The notes below the pieces were generated by a model. It had not been told where the DNA came from. It searched no databases and saw nothing but the letters and a program-made list of their open reading frames with translations. Positions 54,618-64,000 of a stretch of 64,000 bases of DNA are shown here, one piece after another. Within the stretch, counting starts at the first letter, position 1. Every line of letters starts with the position of its first letter. The stretch is from JAFEDN01 sp963844565 (GTDB lineage: Bacteria > Pseudomonadota > Gammaproteobacteria > Coxiellales > Coxiellaceae): NCBI GenBank assembly GCA_963844565.1, contig CAWJON010000002.1, positions 1,736,001-1,800,000 of the forward strand, read 5' to 3'. The position numbers and the translations under genes are program-made.

Positions 54618-56927
54618 ATGGCTCGATTTAACCAATATGACGAATCTAAATTAAAAATTAATTCTCGGGGACGAGCCCTATTGGAAGCGGATGTTTTGAG
54701 CCTTTGGCGCCAATTTGAAGACAATAAATCTAACTTAGTTCGCCCTTATAGTACCGCATTTTCAGCAATTTTATTACCGTTCCTTTTCTATCACATTCTG
54801 ATCAAAGCAAAGTTCTTTGAGTCCTTACGTTTCGAATTGGGAAAAAAAAATTTGGAAAGTTTTTTTGAAAAAAAAGATAACAACGTCATTCAAGGGCGCC
54901 AGCTGATCATCCAATTCGAGAATGATCTGCAAAAAATGGCTCAAGGCTTACCCAAAGCAGAATATAGCAATGCAGTTCTTATCTTGAAATCTGTAGGGTT
55001 TCCGCAAGCAAAGCTGGAAAATTTCGTATCGATTTTAATGAGCTTGCCCTTCCACTTAGCAGATCTGACAGCTATCAATTTAACCAATGCCCCCCACTTA
55101 ATGTATTTCATAGCTGCGATGATCGACCACATGTACAAATTTGTAAAGATTCCGGCTTTACATAATCGATTTCATGAAGTTTTGTTGACTATACTTGAAC
55201 TTGTTCCCCGCCCTCTTACTGCCCAGGAACAAAAATCCATACCTGAATACCAAGGATGGCTTAAACCTTTAAATATCAGCCCAGGCACAACCAGTTGCTT
55301 AAGATATGCAGAACTGATTCATATTTTCTTCCATCAATATGTTATAGGTAATATTTTAATAAATCTAAATACTTTACCTTATATTATGAAACGATTAGGC
55401 ATCCAATTTTTTGTACTTTCGATCGGAACGGCTATATTTTTTGATTTTATAGCCATAGGACCGTTATTAAAATATCTAAGTGACAGTCCTCGATTACATC
55501 ATTTTCTGCAAATTAAAATTTTAAAATCTTTAAAAATCGACCGCATAGTAAAATTGTTTCTACCAATCAATTGGTACCTTGAAAGACCTTTGACGTTAAA
55601 AAAATACCATTTTTTAGAAGCAAAGGATTTATTTGCAGAGAAAGCTTTGCTAGAACAAGCATTGAAAACCCAAGCTCCTTTGGTTGTAAGAACTAATACG
55701 GTTAATAAATTTTTAATACTGCTTTTCTGTTTATACTACCTAATTCAATTCTTTGGTAATGAATGGTCAGATAGCGCCCTGGCCGTCATCCCGATTTTAG
55801 CTGGAATTATTTTGAAAAATTTAATTACTTTCTCTATAGACAAATATCATTCTTACCAAGCCTCTCATCACTTAAATGCGCTGGAAGACAAGATTAAAAA
55901 TGTTTTTTCGATAGTTATTCCCCAATGCAAGATAAAAAAAATTAAATATCGCCAAATTGATATCAGTTATTTGACCATCGAAGCCACCCAACCTCATCAA
56001 AATTTATCTCCTAGACATGTTGCCACTGTTATTAAGGCCGTTTTAAATCATTATGGCGTATATCTACGGAGCCATGACGCCACTAGCATAGCTATAGACG
56101 CTAATACGAATTTTTCTGATGTTGAAGCAGCAAAAAAATTTTTCGAAAACGTCTTGCATCGCTCAAGGGTGCATCATCAATTGGACTTACAATTGAAGAA
56201 TCTAATCTCATATTTAAGAGCTTTCGACCATACTGCTGGTTATGAACCTTTTTTCTCACCGCAAACCTTCGAATTTAGGTTTATTATTTTCGCTCAATCC
56301 ATAACTATAGAACAACTGAGAAATAAACTAGGGTTCATAAAGGATGTCTCTATAGTAGATAACCAAATAATTCTAGAACGTAATAAAGAGCTGAGTCCGA
56401 CAGAAATAAAATCTGTACTGCAAATTTTTGCAGCGCTTCATCAAAAACTCAGTTTCGCTGAACAAATTCCGGTGAAAAAGCCTGTGGCTAAAAAAACTGC
56501 TAAAACTCCTAACACCGATATAAAGCTCAATAATATCCAATCCTCTTTGCCTATAGTAGCTGAATCAATCGATTGGGGGGGTGAACTACGTTTTCCACAA
56601 AATCCTAAAATCCAACCATTAGAAAATAGTCGCAATCGGTTTATCCTTTGGGATTTACCAGTTTCCGAATTCATGGATGAAAAAACTTATCACGTTTTTA
56701 AGAAACATTCGACTCGGTTCGCTTACGCCGGTGAGGATGTTCAAGGTGTCAAACCTGGCGCTTACTTAGGTAGAAACTACCATAATCAAGGACGTCAAGA
56801 AATTCTGCCGGCCCGAATTAAAGTTTTAGGAAAATTAAAGATGTTCGGGGTGTTGCTGTCGAAGAAAAAATCCAGTAACGGCGGCGCAATCTTATATAGA
56901 ACTTGTGATTTCACTCGCGTGCATTAG
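54618..56927 (+). CDS. Orphan multi-pass membrane protein, 769 aa
   Basis: Not recognised. Start ATG 54618 is chosen, with a TTG in frame at 54582 as alternative; neither has a clear ribosome binding site. Membrane segments appear at about residues 44-66, 264-286 and 362-405, separating soluble helical parts. A Lys/Pro-rich linker (VKKPVAKKTAKTP) near 625 precedes a C-terminal domain of about 130 residues. It sits 40 bases after the flavoprotein gene. Possibly a membrane-inserting effector, without firm support. Confidence 0.6.
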   Translation: MARFNQYDESKLKINSRGRALLEADVLSLWRQFEDNKSNLVRPYSTAFSAILLPFLFYHILIKAKFFESLRFELGKKNLESFFEKKDNNVIQGRQLIIQFENDLQKMAQGLPKAEYSNAVLILKSVGFPQAKLENFVSILMSLPFHLADLTAINLTNAPHLMYFIAAMIDHMYKFVKIPALHNRFHEVLLTILELVPRPLTAQEQKSIPEYQGWLKPLNISPGTTSCLRYAELIHIFFHQYVIGNILINLNTLPYIMKRLGIQFFVLSIGTAIFFDFIAIGPLLKYLSDSPRLHHFLQIKILKSLKIDRIVKLFLPINWYLERPLTLKKYHFLEAKDLFAEKALLEQALKTQAPLVVRTNTVNKFLILLFCLYYLIQFFGNEWSDSALAVIPILAGIILKNLITFSIDKYHSYQASHHLNALEDKIKNVFSIVIPQCKIKKIKYRQIDISYLTIEATQPHQNLSPRHVATVIKAVLNHYGVYLRSHDATSIAIDANTNFSDVEAAKKFFENVLHRSRVHHQLDLQLKNLISYLRAFDHTAGYEPFFSPQTFEFRFIIFAQSITIEQLRNKLGFIKDVSIVDNQIILERNKELSPTEIKSVLQIFAALHQKLSFAEQIPVKKPVAKKTAKTPNTDIKLNNIQSSLPIVAESIDWGGELRFPQNPKIQPLENSRNRFILWDLPVSEFMDEKTYHVFKKHSTRFAYAGEDVQGVKPGAYLGRNYHNQGRQEILPARIKVLGKLKMFGVLLSKKKSSNGGAILYRTCDFTRVH

Positions 56928-57087
56928 TTTAGAACAAATTTTTCGGTTGAGCCATTGAACGTTTGGGAACCCGTTGCCACGATATGGTTTGGGCCTGATA
57001 CTAGGGTTATGTCCTGAGTGCTTGTATTTTTATACTTACAGAGCTGTTATAATCACTAACCTGTTTTATCATTATGAAGGATATTCT

Positions 57088-57624
57088 ATGCCAAAAGCCA
57101 AAGCTGCTAAACAAACAAAGAAACCCCTTAAAAAATTAGCCGCTACTCGCGCAAAGAAGAAGGTGTCAGCAATTCCTAAAGGTTACCATAGCGTATCGCC
57201 CTTTTTGATTATTGATGGTGCTGCCAAGGCAATTGAATTTTATACAAAAGCCTTTGGCGCCAAACTAAGATCAAAGATGGAACTACCCGATGGAAAAAAG
57301 ATTGGACATGCTGAATTGAAAATTGGCGATTCGATAATTATGTTAGCCGATGAATGTCCAGAAATGAACGCCCGCAGTCCCAAGTTCTATGGCGGCTCGG
57401 CAGTGGGTTTTCAGTTTTACGTAAAAGACGTCGATAAAGTGGTTGCCCGCGCTGTTGCAGCTGGAGCAAAATTAATTAAACCGGTTGAAAATATGTTTTA
57501 TGGGGACCGTTGTGGTCGTGTGGAAGATCCATATGGCTATCAATGGTATATTTCGACTCACATTGAAGACGTTTCAACTCGTGAGCTAAAAAAACGTGCA
57601 GCACAGTTGTTTGAAAAAAAATAA
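57088..57624 (+). CDS. VOC/glyoxalase-fold protein
   Basis: 178 aa. A Lys/Ala-rich leader (PKAKAAKQTKKPLKKLAATR) is followed by a PhnB/YdcJ-like VOC domain: FLIIDGAAKAIEFYTKAFGA, ELPDGKKIGHAELKIGDS and GRVEDPYGYQWYISTH. Start ATG 57088 with GAAGGA is chosen over an in-frame ATG at 56974. Such proteins are often glyoxalase or bleomycin-resistance relatives; the substrate is not known. The basic leader could contact nucleic acid. Confidence 0.85.
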   Translation: MPKAKAAKQTKKPLKKLAATRAKKKVSAIPKGYHSVSPFLIIDGAAKAIEFYTKAFGAKLRSKMELPDGKKIGHAELKIGDSIIMLADECPEMNARSPKFYGGSAVGFQFYVKDVDKVVARAVAAGAKLIKPVENMFYGDRCGRVEDPYGYQWYISTHIEDVSTRELKKRAAQLFEKK

Positions 57625-57631
57625 CAATAAG

Positions 57632-58378
57632 ATGGTGTGTCGCCAGATGCCGAATCCAGAAATTTCTAAACAATTGTTTCAATATATTCGTAAAAATAAC
57701 GAATATCTATTAACCGGTCGGGGATTAGACGAAAAACAACTTACGTTTATCTCTGAACATAACCAATTCCGAAAAATTTTTTATAATACTTTAACTGATC
57801 AAAAGATTTTAAAAAATATTCCTGAACGTTCGGCGGAAATCGATCCTATTATTGAGGAATTATCGAAATTTTCTAGGACAAAAATCAGAGTCAAGCTTTT
57901 ACAAGCCTATCAACAGCTATGCTCATCGTTACGTGTCTTAAATTTATTTTCCGCGTATCATGATTTCTTTTTATCACCATTTGAGAATCGAGATGAATTA
58001 GATAGTATTTTTAATTCTAATCAAGAATTTCTCGCACTTAATCAAAAATTGGCTAATATTTTCCACGATGAAGACAAACGCGCGTATAACGGATTACCTC
58101 TTTGTAAAGAGGCATATCAATTCTCGTTGAAAGCGATCGGCGATAGTAAAACCGCAAACTTTTATGAATTAATTTCTTTCTTTGAAAAGCATCCGCTAAT
58201 TAGAAATTTTTTTGATGACCATCTCACTGAAATCACGAAATATGCAAAGTTGTTCGCGGAAAAAAACGGTAGCTATACCATGCGACTATTTAAACCTATA
58301 CCTATAAAAATAATATTAAAAAGGAAGTTAGAACCACCTGCTTCAACTTCTAAGAAAACAACCTACACTTTTAAATAA
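57632..58378 (+). CDS. Hypothetical protein, 248 aa
   Basis: Not recognised. ATG 57632 or 57647 are both plausible, seven to 22 bases after the VOC gene. The product is soluble and helical (IPERSAEIDPIIEELSKFSR, VKLLQAYQQLCSSLRVLNLF), with a basic, Ser/Thr-containing tail (LKRKLEPPASTSKKTT) of the sort found on some translocated proteins. Probably in one operon with the VOC gene. Confidence 0.5.
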   Translation: MVCRQMPNPEISKQLFQYIRKNNEYLLTGRGLDEKQLTFISEHNQFRKIFYNTLTDQKILKNIPERSAEIDPIIEELSKFSRTKIRVKLLQAYQQLCSSLRVLNLFSAYHDFFLSPFENRDELDSIFNSNQEFLALNQKLANIFHDEDKRAYNGLPLCKEAYQFSLKAIGDSKTANFYELISFFEKHPLIRNFFDDHLTEITKYAKLFAEKNGSYTMRLFKPIPIKIILKRKLEPPASTSKKTTYTFK

Positions 58379-58447
58379 CCGTTGATTTTCTTGATACTTG
58401 CCTGATATCCTAAAATCGTTAAATTCTACAACCGCCGGAGAAATAAA

Positions 58448-58909
58448 TTGAAGAAGATATTAGTTGGTTTTTTATTAGGTTCTGTGACCTGTATTTGTTA
58501 TGGCGAAGCAATTCCCTTAGCTAATCTTTATAATTGCACAGAGGTGGGGGCGACACCAGAACCTCCATCGGTATGCGGTATTTTTCTTTTTGCCGCCACA
58601 AATAGAGTTATTCACCAGGGTGACACCTTCAATATTTCTTGCACCTTTAGCCCAGGTTTCCGTATTCCCGAGGGGATAATACCTGGAGATATCATGGCAA
58701 TGGTTGACACGCCAGTTAAAATTACCAGTGGCCCAGCAATTGCGCCTAATAAATGGACCCCCATTCCTACCCAAGGCTCTTCCTCATCCACTTTCAGTTG
58801 GACGGGTATAGCTCTGGAAGAGACGTGGGGAGTTAATTTTGGAATTAGCTTTGGAGCATCAGATCTGAAACAAACTCAAACAATTCTGGTTAATTGTACG
58901 AATAATTAA
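58448..58909 (+). CDS. Small exported protein
   Basis: 153 aa from TTG 58448 with CCGGAG upstream. The first 19 residues (KKILVGFLLGSVTCICYG) are a clear Sec signal peptide, with likely cleavage before EAIPLANLYN. The mature part is beta-rich (DTFNISCTFSPGFRIPEG, VNFGISFGASDL) and has four Cys that could pair. The family is unknown; a periplasmic or secreted location is expected. Confidence 0.65.
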   Translation: MKKILVGFLLGSVTCICYGEAIPLANLYNCTEVGATPEPPSVCGIFLFAATNRVIHQGDTFNISCTFSPGFRIPEGIIPGDIMAMVDTPVKITSGPAIAPNKWTPIPTQGSSSSTFSWTGIALEETWGVNFGISFGASDLKQTQTILVNCTNN

Positions 58910-58996
58910 TGTGTGAAACTGCAGAAAAAAATTGCTGCAGAATCCAAAATCTAAATTTAAATCTTATAAATTATTCTAAAACTAAAATGTATAAAT

Positions 58997-61060
58997 ATGA
59001 AATATTTTTTTAAGCGTTTTCTACATGAATGGATAATGAATGCTCCATCTATATGGGAACTAGACCGACAGGAGCTTGCGCTCGGCACGCATGTAACCAA
59101 AGCCAAGCAATTTCTTGCCAAAATTTCCGGCGACATCCGCATTGTTATTCCTAGCGGCGAAGGATTTGGCGATCAAATGATCGCCGTATATATTATTGAG
59201 CAGCTCCGCGCATTAGGTTATTTAGGAATAGTTGAAGTGGTAGGAGATTTGAAAAAAAAAATAATAGGATCTCATCATTATGAATCCCCCTTGCTGAATA
59301 TATTGAAATTATATCAATGTGAACACCTGTTTATTCGTGACTCACAGAATATAACATTTAATGGATTTAAGCTTCGCTTCTACGACGCAGATTACTTCCG
59401 GCAAAATCTGTCCCAGTTACCGGAAGCAGAGTTAGCTATTTATACTGGAATGCTACATTTATTGAAAATTCATTATGGCGCGTTAGGTCAATTTAGTTAT
59501 TTTTTTACCCATCGACTCACTAATCTGGCAAAATCCAAGCGAGCCTTATATTTGAATCCCTTCACAGCTTCAAGTCAGAATAAAATGATCGGTCATATCG
59601 GGCAGCTTAAAGATCAACTTCCCTATACAGACTATAGATCAAACGCATTATCCTATCCTCTAACTCCTCCTTCTCTAGCTCAAGTTCAATCAGAGCTTTC
59701 CCGTATGAGTCAGAGGAACTTGCCGCTCAGCGAGCCTTTATCGCGAATTATTGATTTATCTACTGCCGGAAATATAAATACTTTTCCTCTCTATGCCTTG
59801 CATCATCTTAATAATCCTGAATATGCACTCATTAACCTAATTTTGGGAGGAATTAAAGCCAACAACCTTGGTCAAAAACCATTATTAATTATGGTAATGA
59901 GTCCTTTATCAACGGATATTTGGCATAAGCTAGAACAAGTTTTCCAGAAAAATATATCCTCCTACACTACCCTACAACAAACTATCAATGAATCGGCAAA
60001 TAAAACCTATTTTATTGACGTCTCAATGAATCAAACGCTGCCATTACTCAAAAACCAGTCTACTTATGTCATCCGTCTGCCAACACTCCCTTGGAGAATA
60101 TTTAATTTTCTATCGATCACCAGCACGTATCCTTTGGTGTATGAGGGTGCTAATAATGCAAATCTATTAAAAAATGCTGAACCACCTGAATGGGGTCTTC
60201 CTTGCCCGCGAGAGGATTATGTACATATTTCTTCGGGTGGCATGAGCAGAAAAACTCTCGTTAGAACTAAGGTAGGAGATTATTTTGAAATACCGGCAGC
60301 TTTAGCTCAGGCCGGAGAGATTATTTGCCCCACCAAAACAAATTTTATTAATGACTGGACACAATTTCCGACTCCAGATCTAAAAATTGCCGAACTGATA
60401 ACTAACTATACGCATGCTAAGCGTCCACCTCTTGAACCGGGAAACAATCGAGTAGCTTTTGCTATTGCTGAAATCTTCGAACAAAAAACTTGTCAGCAAG
60501 AATTAGACTTGAAAAATTGCGAACTTAGTACTGTGTTGGAATATCCTGGTAGCTATTTTGCGCCTTTACTCTTGTCCACTGCCTGTAAGGGCTTAGGTTA
60601 TGGAATGTTGGAAAGTTTGACCAGCAATCTCTTGCGGAAATGGGGATACAAAACCGCCAAAGCTAATGAAACCGCACGTTTCACGCACTTACTACTTCAA
60701 GGCGCGCTCGAAGGCAATGCATTAACGTTAGGCGTCCTTGGTTTAGAAGCAGTATTCATTGAATCAAAATATCACACCCATATCTCTCAATTTGGACTAA
60801 CATCATTGATGTTTTTGATAATTTGGTTACCTAACCTTATAAATGCTGATTTTAAAACACTTCTCACTGTAATAGTGCTGACATTAGTTTTCATATTAGC
60901 TCATACTCTAGGCCGTGGTTGCACGCAAATGGCTTATAACAAGGCCAGTAAGATTAGGCTATTTGGCGCTGGACAACCTTCTGCCAAAGCTAGGGACAAA
61001 ATGGATGAAAAACCATTGAGCCCTAATCCTCTCAATTGGTTGCATATGAAGCGTGGTTAA
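58997..61060 (+). CDS. GT-B-like protein with C-terminal membrane segment
   Basis: 687 aa. IRIVIPSGEGFGDQMIAVYI (about residue 47) resembles the N-terminal nucleotide loop of GT-B/heptosyltransferase-like proteins, and LLIMVMSPLSTDIWHKLEQV (about 300) together with YPLVYEGANNANLL (about 378) fit a C-terminal GT domain. Helices near 598-641 (GLTSLMFLIIWLPNLI, LLTVIVLTLVFILAHTLG) would anchor it. A similar N-terminal pattern occurs in the 844-aa protein at 43539-46073. Enzymatic role is inference; the start could also be ATG 59036. Confidence 0.5.
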   Translation: MKYFFKRFLHEWIMNAPSIWELDRQELALGTHVTKAKQFLAKISGDIRIVIPSGEGFGDQMIAVYIIEQLRALGYLGIVEVVGDLKKKIIGSHHYESPLLNILKLYQCEHLFIRDSQNITFNGFKLRFYDADYFRQNLSQLPEAELAIYTGMLHLLKIHYGALGQFSYFFTHRLTNLAKSKRALYLNPFTASSQNKMIGHIGQLKDQLPYTDYRSNALSYPLTPPSLAQVQSELSRMSQRNLPLSEPLSRIIDLSTAGNINTFPLYALHHLNNPEYALINLILGGIKANNLGQKPLLIMVMSPLSTDIWHKLEQVFQKNISSYTTLQQTINESANKTYFIDVSMNQTLPLLKNQSTYVIRLPTLPWRIFNFLSITSTYPLVYEGANNANLLKNAEPPEWGLPCPREDYVHISSGGMSRKTLVRTKVGDYFEIPAALAQAGEIICPTKTNFINDWTQFPTPDLKIAELITNYTHAKRPPLEPGNNRVAFAIAEIFEQKTCQQELDLKNCELSTVLEYPGSYFAPLLLSTACKGLGYGMLESLTSNLLRKWGYKTAKANETARFTHLLLQGALEGNALTLGVLGLEAVFIESKYHTHISQFGLTSLMFLIIWLPNLINADFKTLLTVIVLTLVFILAHTLGRGCTQMAYNKASKIRLFGAGQPSAKARDKMDEKPLSPNPLNWLHMKRG

Positions 61061-61258
61061 TTAAAGACTATAAAATAGCTATGATTACCTCGCGTTTAGC
61101 ATAATAAGCTGCTGCTATGTTTGGTTCATCGTATTTCCAAGGAAGAAATTTTTTCAGTCACTGGCGCTAATTTTTTAACCGATGCACAATCACCAAACCA
61201 AACCGTATTAAAACTTTTGTTTACACGCAGATTAGCTAATACCATTTGAGTTTTCTTT

Positions 61259-62191
61259 TTAAACTCTTTGTCTTCCATAAATAATTTCTAACTCCATCCT
61301 TAAAATCAGGTATTTCTGAAGGTAAAGTAATGGATTTTTAGCGAAATGCCCTATTAAATCAAGAATAGCCAATTGATATTCTTTTCTAAAACTTTTATCC
61401 TCTTTCTTATCTGAAGACATCGAACTTGAAGGATTTTTAAAATACGTTAATTCAAATAAACAAATTTGATTTTGAATAGATTTTTCTAAAATATCAAAAA
61501 GTTTTATAGCTTCTTGATTACGAAAAATGGTGTTATGATCTCCGGCAAGCTCTCTTAATTTTTGAGCGCACACAAAATAAATACCATCATTGTCAGGAAA
61601 TTTACTATAAAACCGCGCCTTGTCATCCACTAAAAAAACTAAACCTTTTTCCACTCCATATTGTTCAGCGACACATTGTATTGCCCACGGTTTATAAGCA
61701 GCTATATGAATAACAGATTCAACTTTGATTTCTTTATAATCGCCAATAAATTTATGTCGCTTACCAAACTTACCTGGTGTTATAGCTTCTTTGCCATGCA
61801 AATTTTCCGCCTGAAATAAAGTATGTTGATATGTAATAATCTCTATAATTGGGTTTGTTATATCCTGAACCTCTAGTTGACTTAAATTTAGTTGCCCTGA
61901 ATGAAGAACCCAATAGTAATGGTCATTTGTTTTTTCTTCGTTCCCAAAAATATCAGACAATGAATCGATTATTCTGTCACAAGTTATATCAGGTTGAAAT
62001 CTCGATTTGGCGCTGACAATAACATAAATTATTTGGTAACCTTGTTCTGCAAATTTTTGTTTGGTTTTCTTCAATCTATCTACAAGATTCTTAGCCTCTT
62101 GCTCTGTTTTTTTATCATCTAGTATAAACCGACCAGACTCTTTATCGATCACAGTGTCATCTATATCCAAGGCTATTAATATCTTTTTCAT
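61259..62191 (-). CDS. HAD-fold protein of unknown role
   Basis: 310 aa. Motif I ILIALDIDDTVIDKESG is a good HAD nucleophile/acid pair, YVIVSAK fits motif II, and VFLVDDKARFYSKF fits motif IV; the motif III Lys is probably in the VIHIAAYKPWAIQ stretch. The C-terminal 90 residues are helical and specific to this protein. It may be a phosphatase; the eukaryote-like layout and isolated position make an effector role possible but unsupported. Confidence 0.65.
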   Translation of the reverse strand: MKKILIALDIDDTVIDKESGRFILDDKKTEQEAKNLVDRLKKTKQKFAEQGYQIIYVIVSAKSRFQPDITCDRIIDSLSDIFGNEEKTNDHYYWVLHSGQLNLSQLEVQDITNPIIEIITYQHTLFQAENLHGKEAITPGKFGKRHKFIGDYKEIKVESVIHIAAYKPWAIQCVAEQYGVEKGLVFLVDDKARFYSKFPDNDGIYFVCAQKLRELAGDHNTIFRNQEAIKLFDILEKSIQNQICLFELTYFKNPSSSMSSDKKEDKSFRKEYQLAILDLIGHFAKNPLLYLQKYLILRMELEIIYGRQRV

Positions 62192-62448
62192 TATACCTAC
62201 CTTTACATATTTAAGTTTTATTTAATTTATATGCATGCACTTTACCAAGCAATATACTATTTTTAAAAAAAATTAGCACCAAGAAAACCTGGGACTTGTG
62301 CTTGTAGATGCAGCACGAACCTAAACATGCCATTAGTGTCAGGCATAACAGATTTTTGTTTATACGGCTTATCTAGAAATTATGAATCGTGGTATTGAAA
62401 TGAGAGGTTTATATCGTAAATAGATAATTAAACTGACTCCCCTTTGAC

Positions 62449-62835
62449 CTACGATCGCCACGGCCCTATAGCATCCCAATTGTAATTTAGGGAAGTGTAA
62501 ACTACAGATTGATGGACCATAGACTGTCTGTATTTATCTGAATTAACCAAGGCATAAAATTCTTTTTGCATGTTTTCTAGTGTCTTGGGTTCAATTTGTT
62601 CAGCATATTTTCTGATAATGAATTTAGCCTGTATGATTTCTTTTTTATATTTTTTGTAATTATCTTCAAATTCTTCTTCACCAGTCAGCGATTCCGGGTG
62701 AGGTTCTAGTGAGATTAAAAAATCTAGTGCTTCTTCTAATCTGTCTCGAGAAATAAGCGTCTGATTGAAAAATTTCTTACGCTTCAATATCGTTTGAAAA
62801 GTTAATAATCCTTTTCTAAGATAATCTGATATCAT
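62449..62835 (-). CDS. Hypothetical protein, 128 aa
   Basis: Not recognised. Helical and charged (RDRLEEALDFLISLEPHPES, EIIQAKFIIRKYAEQIEPKT), no signal or membrane segment. An AAGGAG ribosome binding site precedes the ATG on the minus strand, and codon use matches the region, so it is probably a real orphan gene. Confidence 0.5.
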   Translation of the reverse strand: MISDYLRKGLLTFQTILKRKKFFNQTLISRDRLEEALDFLISLEPHPESLTGEEEFEDNYKKYKKEIIQAKFIIRKYAEQIEPKTLENMQKEFYALVNSDKYRQSMVHQSVVYTSLNYNWDAIGPWRS

Positions 62836-63230
62836 TATTGTACTCCTTTTATGAATTGAGGAACTGACTAAAATATAGCCTTCATAGTTGGCGGGGTAGT
62901 AGTGTCAATCCAAACGGAAATATTTTGGGCTCTACCCCATAAGGACATTTTAAACTAAGTTAGGATAACCTAAAGGCACAGTAAAGCACACTAGAGTCCC
63001 GCAAATTTCACGCACAAGAAGTTATTTTCACTTCTGTTGATAATAAGGAACTACCCTCTCTAATTATAATTTTGAAGAAAATAAAGACTCGTTTTGTGAT
63101 CAAAAAAAATTATTTCACAACAGCTTTCCGGCGCTCATACAAGCCAGCAATTTGTATAATAAATTCTTGCCTCCCCCAATCCAATTAGATAAGATGCTTC
63201 TTCAATTAACCAAGAATAGACACTTCAGCC
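62836..63230. other. Gene-free stretch
   Basis: 395 AT-rich bases with no credible ORF, hairpin-T-run or repeat that I can see. Confidence 0.4.
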
Positions 63231-63341
63231 ATGCCCCACTTGATGATTATTGCAGGAGCCAACGGAGCTGGGGTACAATCACTAAACATTATTGATTCGA
63301 AAATATGGACACATTTATTGGAGATCAACCGTGGGAAATAA
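63231..63341 (+). pseudogene. Remnant of a zeta-toxin-like kinase gene
   Basis: A 36-codon frame beginning MPHLMIIAGANGAG, the typical start of zeta-toxin/UNG-kinase P-loop proteins (IAGPNGAGKST). The P-loop lysine is missing (GANGAGVQ), and similarity stops there, so only the first dozen codons of a toxin gene remain. It runs into the start of the next gene. Confidence 0.5.
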
Positions 63342-63531
63342 AACTTTACCAGATGATGCAATTACTCAATTCTTCAACAATCCGGAGGCTGTCACTAAAG
63401 CGATACAAGCTGGGATCAAAGCCGAGTTACTAAAACATAAACAAGCTGGTAACCCGGTTTGCACTTGGCATGACGGAAAAGTTGTTTGGGTTGAGGCGGA
63501 TAAGATTCCATTGGAAAATGAAAATACCTAA
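63331..63531 (+). CDS. Orphan antitoxin-like protein of a zeta-type pair
   Basis: 66 aa from GTG 63331 with GGAG at 63320-63323. The segment AIQAGIKAELLKHKQAGNPV followed by WHDGKVVWVEADKIP is the pattern of small proteins that usually precede zeta-toxin genes as their antitoxin. No toxin follows (next gene is on the other strand). Name based on remembered gene neighbourhoods, so moderate confidence. Confidence 0.6.
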   Translation: MGNKTLPDDAITQFFNNPEAVTKAIQAGIKAELLKHKQAGNPVCTWHDGKVVWVEADKIPLENENT

Positions 63532-63592
63532 TCAATAATTTAAACAATATTGAATTGTGAACAGAGTCTAATTAATGCTTTGATGAGTATCT

Positions 63593-63841
63593 CTATCTTT
63601 CTTTTCCACGCATTAGAGTCTCAACAGCGATATCTTCATCTATGTTTGGCCAATTTATCCCAATGCCATTACCAATAAATTGCCAGTTGTTACGTTCTGC
63701 TTCAGTCGCATCACGTAATCTCGGAAACCATTCAAGGGGTGCAGAAATTTCTCTGCCATCGGCCAATACGAAATGCAATGATGTTTGAGTAAAACTTACA
63801 TTGATTGCGTGATCATCAAATTTTATTGCCAAAGAAATCAT
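63593..63841 (-). CDS. DUF2442 family protein
   Basis: 82 aa. LHFVLADGREISAPLEWFPR and NGIGINWPNIDEDIAVETLM are typical of DUF2442. Such genes usually follow a DUF4160 partner in a toxin-antitoxin-like pair; no DUF4160 reading frame is visible upstream (63842-64000). ATG 63841 is chosen because TTGGAGAA sits at good spacing; the in-frame ATG 63874 lacks one. Confidence 0.85.
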   Translation of the reverse strand: MISLAIKFDDHAINVSFTQTSLHFVLADGREISAPLEWFPRLRDATEAERNNWQFIGNGIGINWPNIDEDIAVETLMRGKER

Positions 63842-63900
63842 GCCATTTCTCCAAAAATAATGTGCTATGTTCAATAGCCATTACTCTAAACTTAGCTAGA

Positions 63901-63921
63901 TTGTGCGGTCGAGCCGCACAA
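63901..63921. repeat. Short perfect hairpin
   Basis: TTGTGCGG (63901-63908) and CCGCACAA (63914-63921) around TCGAG. It stands alone in the upstream region of the DUF2442 gene and could be a REP-like unit. Confidence 0.5.
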
Positions 63922-64000
63922 TGACGAAAATAAACAATTGATTTTTATTGGGCCCACTAGGACTCTAATTATCATACTAATGAATTTATTTATAAAGTAA

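Overview
The window looks like a chromosomal segment of a host-associated gammaproteobacterium, most likely in the order Legionellales (Coxiellaceae/Berkiella/Aquicella-like). The evidence is an AT-rich genome that mixes ordinary gammaproteobacterial metabolic genes with large eukaryote-like proteins (a U-box/ankyrin/WD40 protein, ankyrin and leucine-rich-repeat proteins, a cadherin-like giant protein, long coiled coils) that resemble secreted effectors. No secretion-system genes lie in the window, so effector status is inference. The genus is not determined.

Layout. 1-3.1 kb: end of a respiratory operon (cytochrome c5, then coxB with a fused haem-c domain, then coxA), closed by a long palindrome. 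3.3-10 kb: glucokinase facing a tkt-gnd-zwf-pgl operon, which together take glucose into and through the oxidative pentose phosphate pathway. 10-17.5 kb: a 1573-residue LVIVD/cadherin-like membrane protein, then a helical protein and an LRR protein that share one reading frame and are separated by a single TGA. 17.6-25 kb: a TPP riboswitch followed by a thiamine operon (thiC, thiO, thiS, thiG, thiDE fusion, thiF-rhodanese) ending in a BPL_N/amidotransferase-like gene. 25-29.4 kb: an acetyltransferase-like gene, an Lrp/AsnC regulator and two orphan proteins. 29.5-34.9 kb: a vapBC toxin-antitoxin pair bracketed by a 24-bp duplication of the fba 3' end, then the operon ackA-xfp-fba, a phosphoketolase shunt that makes acetyl phosphate, ATP and acetate; it looks more GC-rich than its surroundings. 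35-46 kb: a HAD hydrolase and four large or ankyrin-bearing effector-like genes. 46-53 kb: small accessory genes, a pabC-like lyase, an aldo-keto reductase, a hybrid histidine kinase that has lost its sensor part, a regulatory/remnant zone, and a HipBST-like module in which the HipS-like part is fused to the HTH antitoxin. 53-64 kb: a mercuric-reductase-like flavoprotein, a membrane protein, a VOC protein, several orphans including a GT-B-like one, a HAD-fold protein, and toxin-antitoxin debris (zeta-toxin remnant, orphan antitoxin, DUF2442).

Metabolically the window fits together: glk, zwf, pgl, gnd and tkt generate pentose phosphates and NADPH; Xfp splits xylulose-5-P or fructose-6-P; AckA harvests acetyl phosphate; Fba links triose and hexose phosphates. 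Transketolase, phosphoketolase and other dependent enzymes need thiamine diphosphate, which the riboswitch-controlled thi operon supplies. The accessory material lies between these islands, and several genes there are truncated, split or orphaned, as expected in a genome undergoing host-associated decay.
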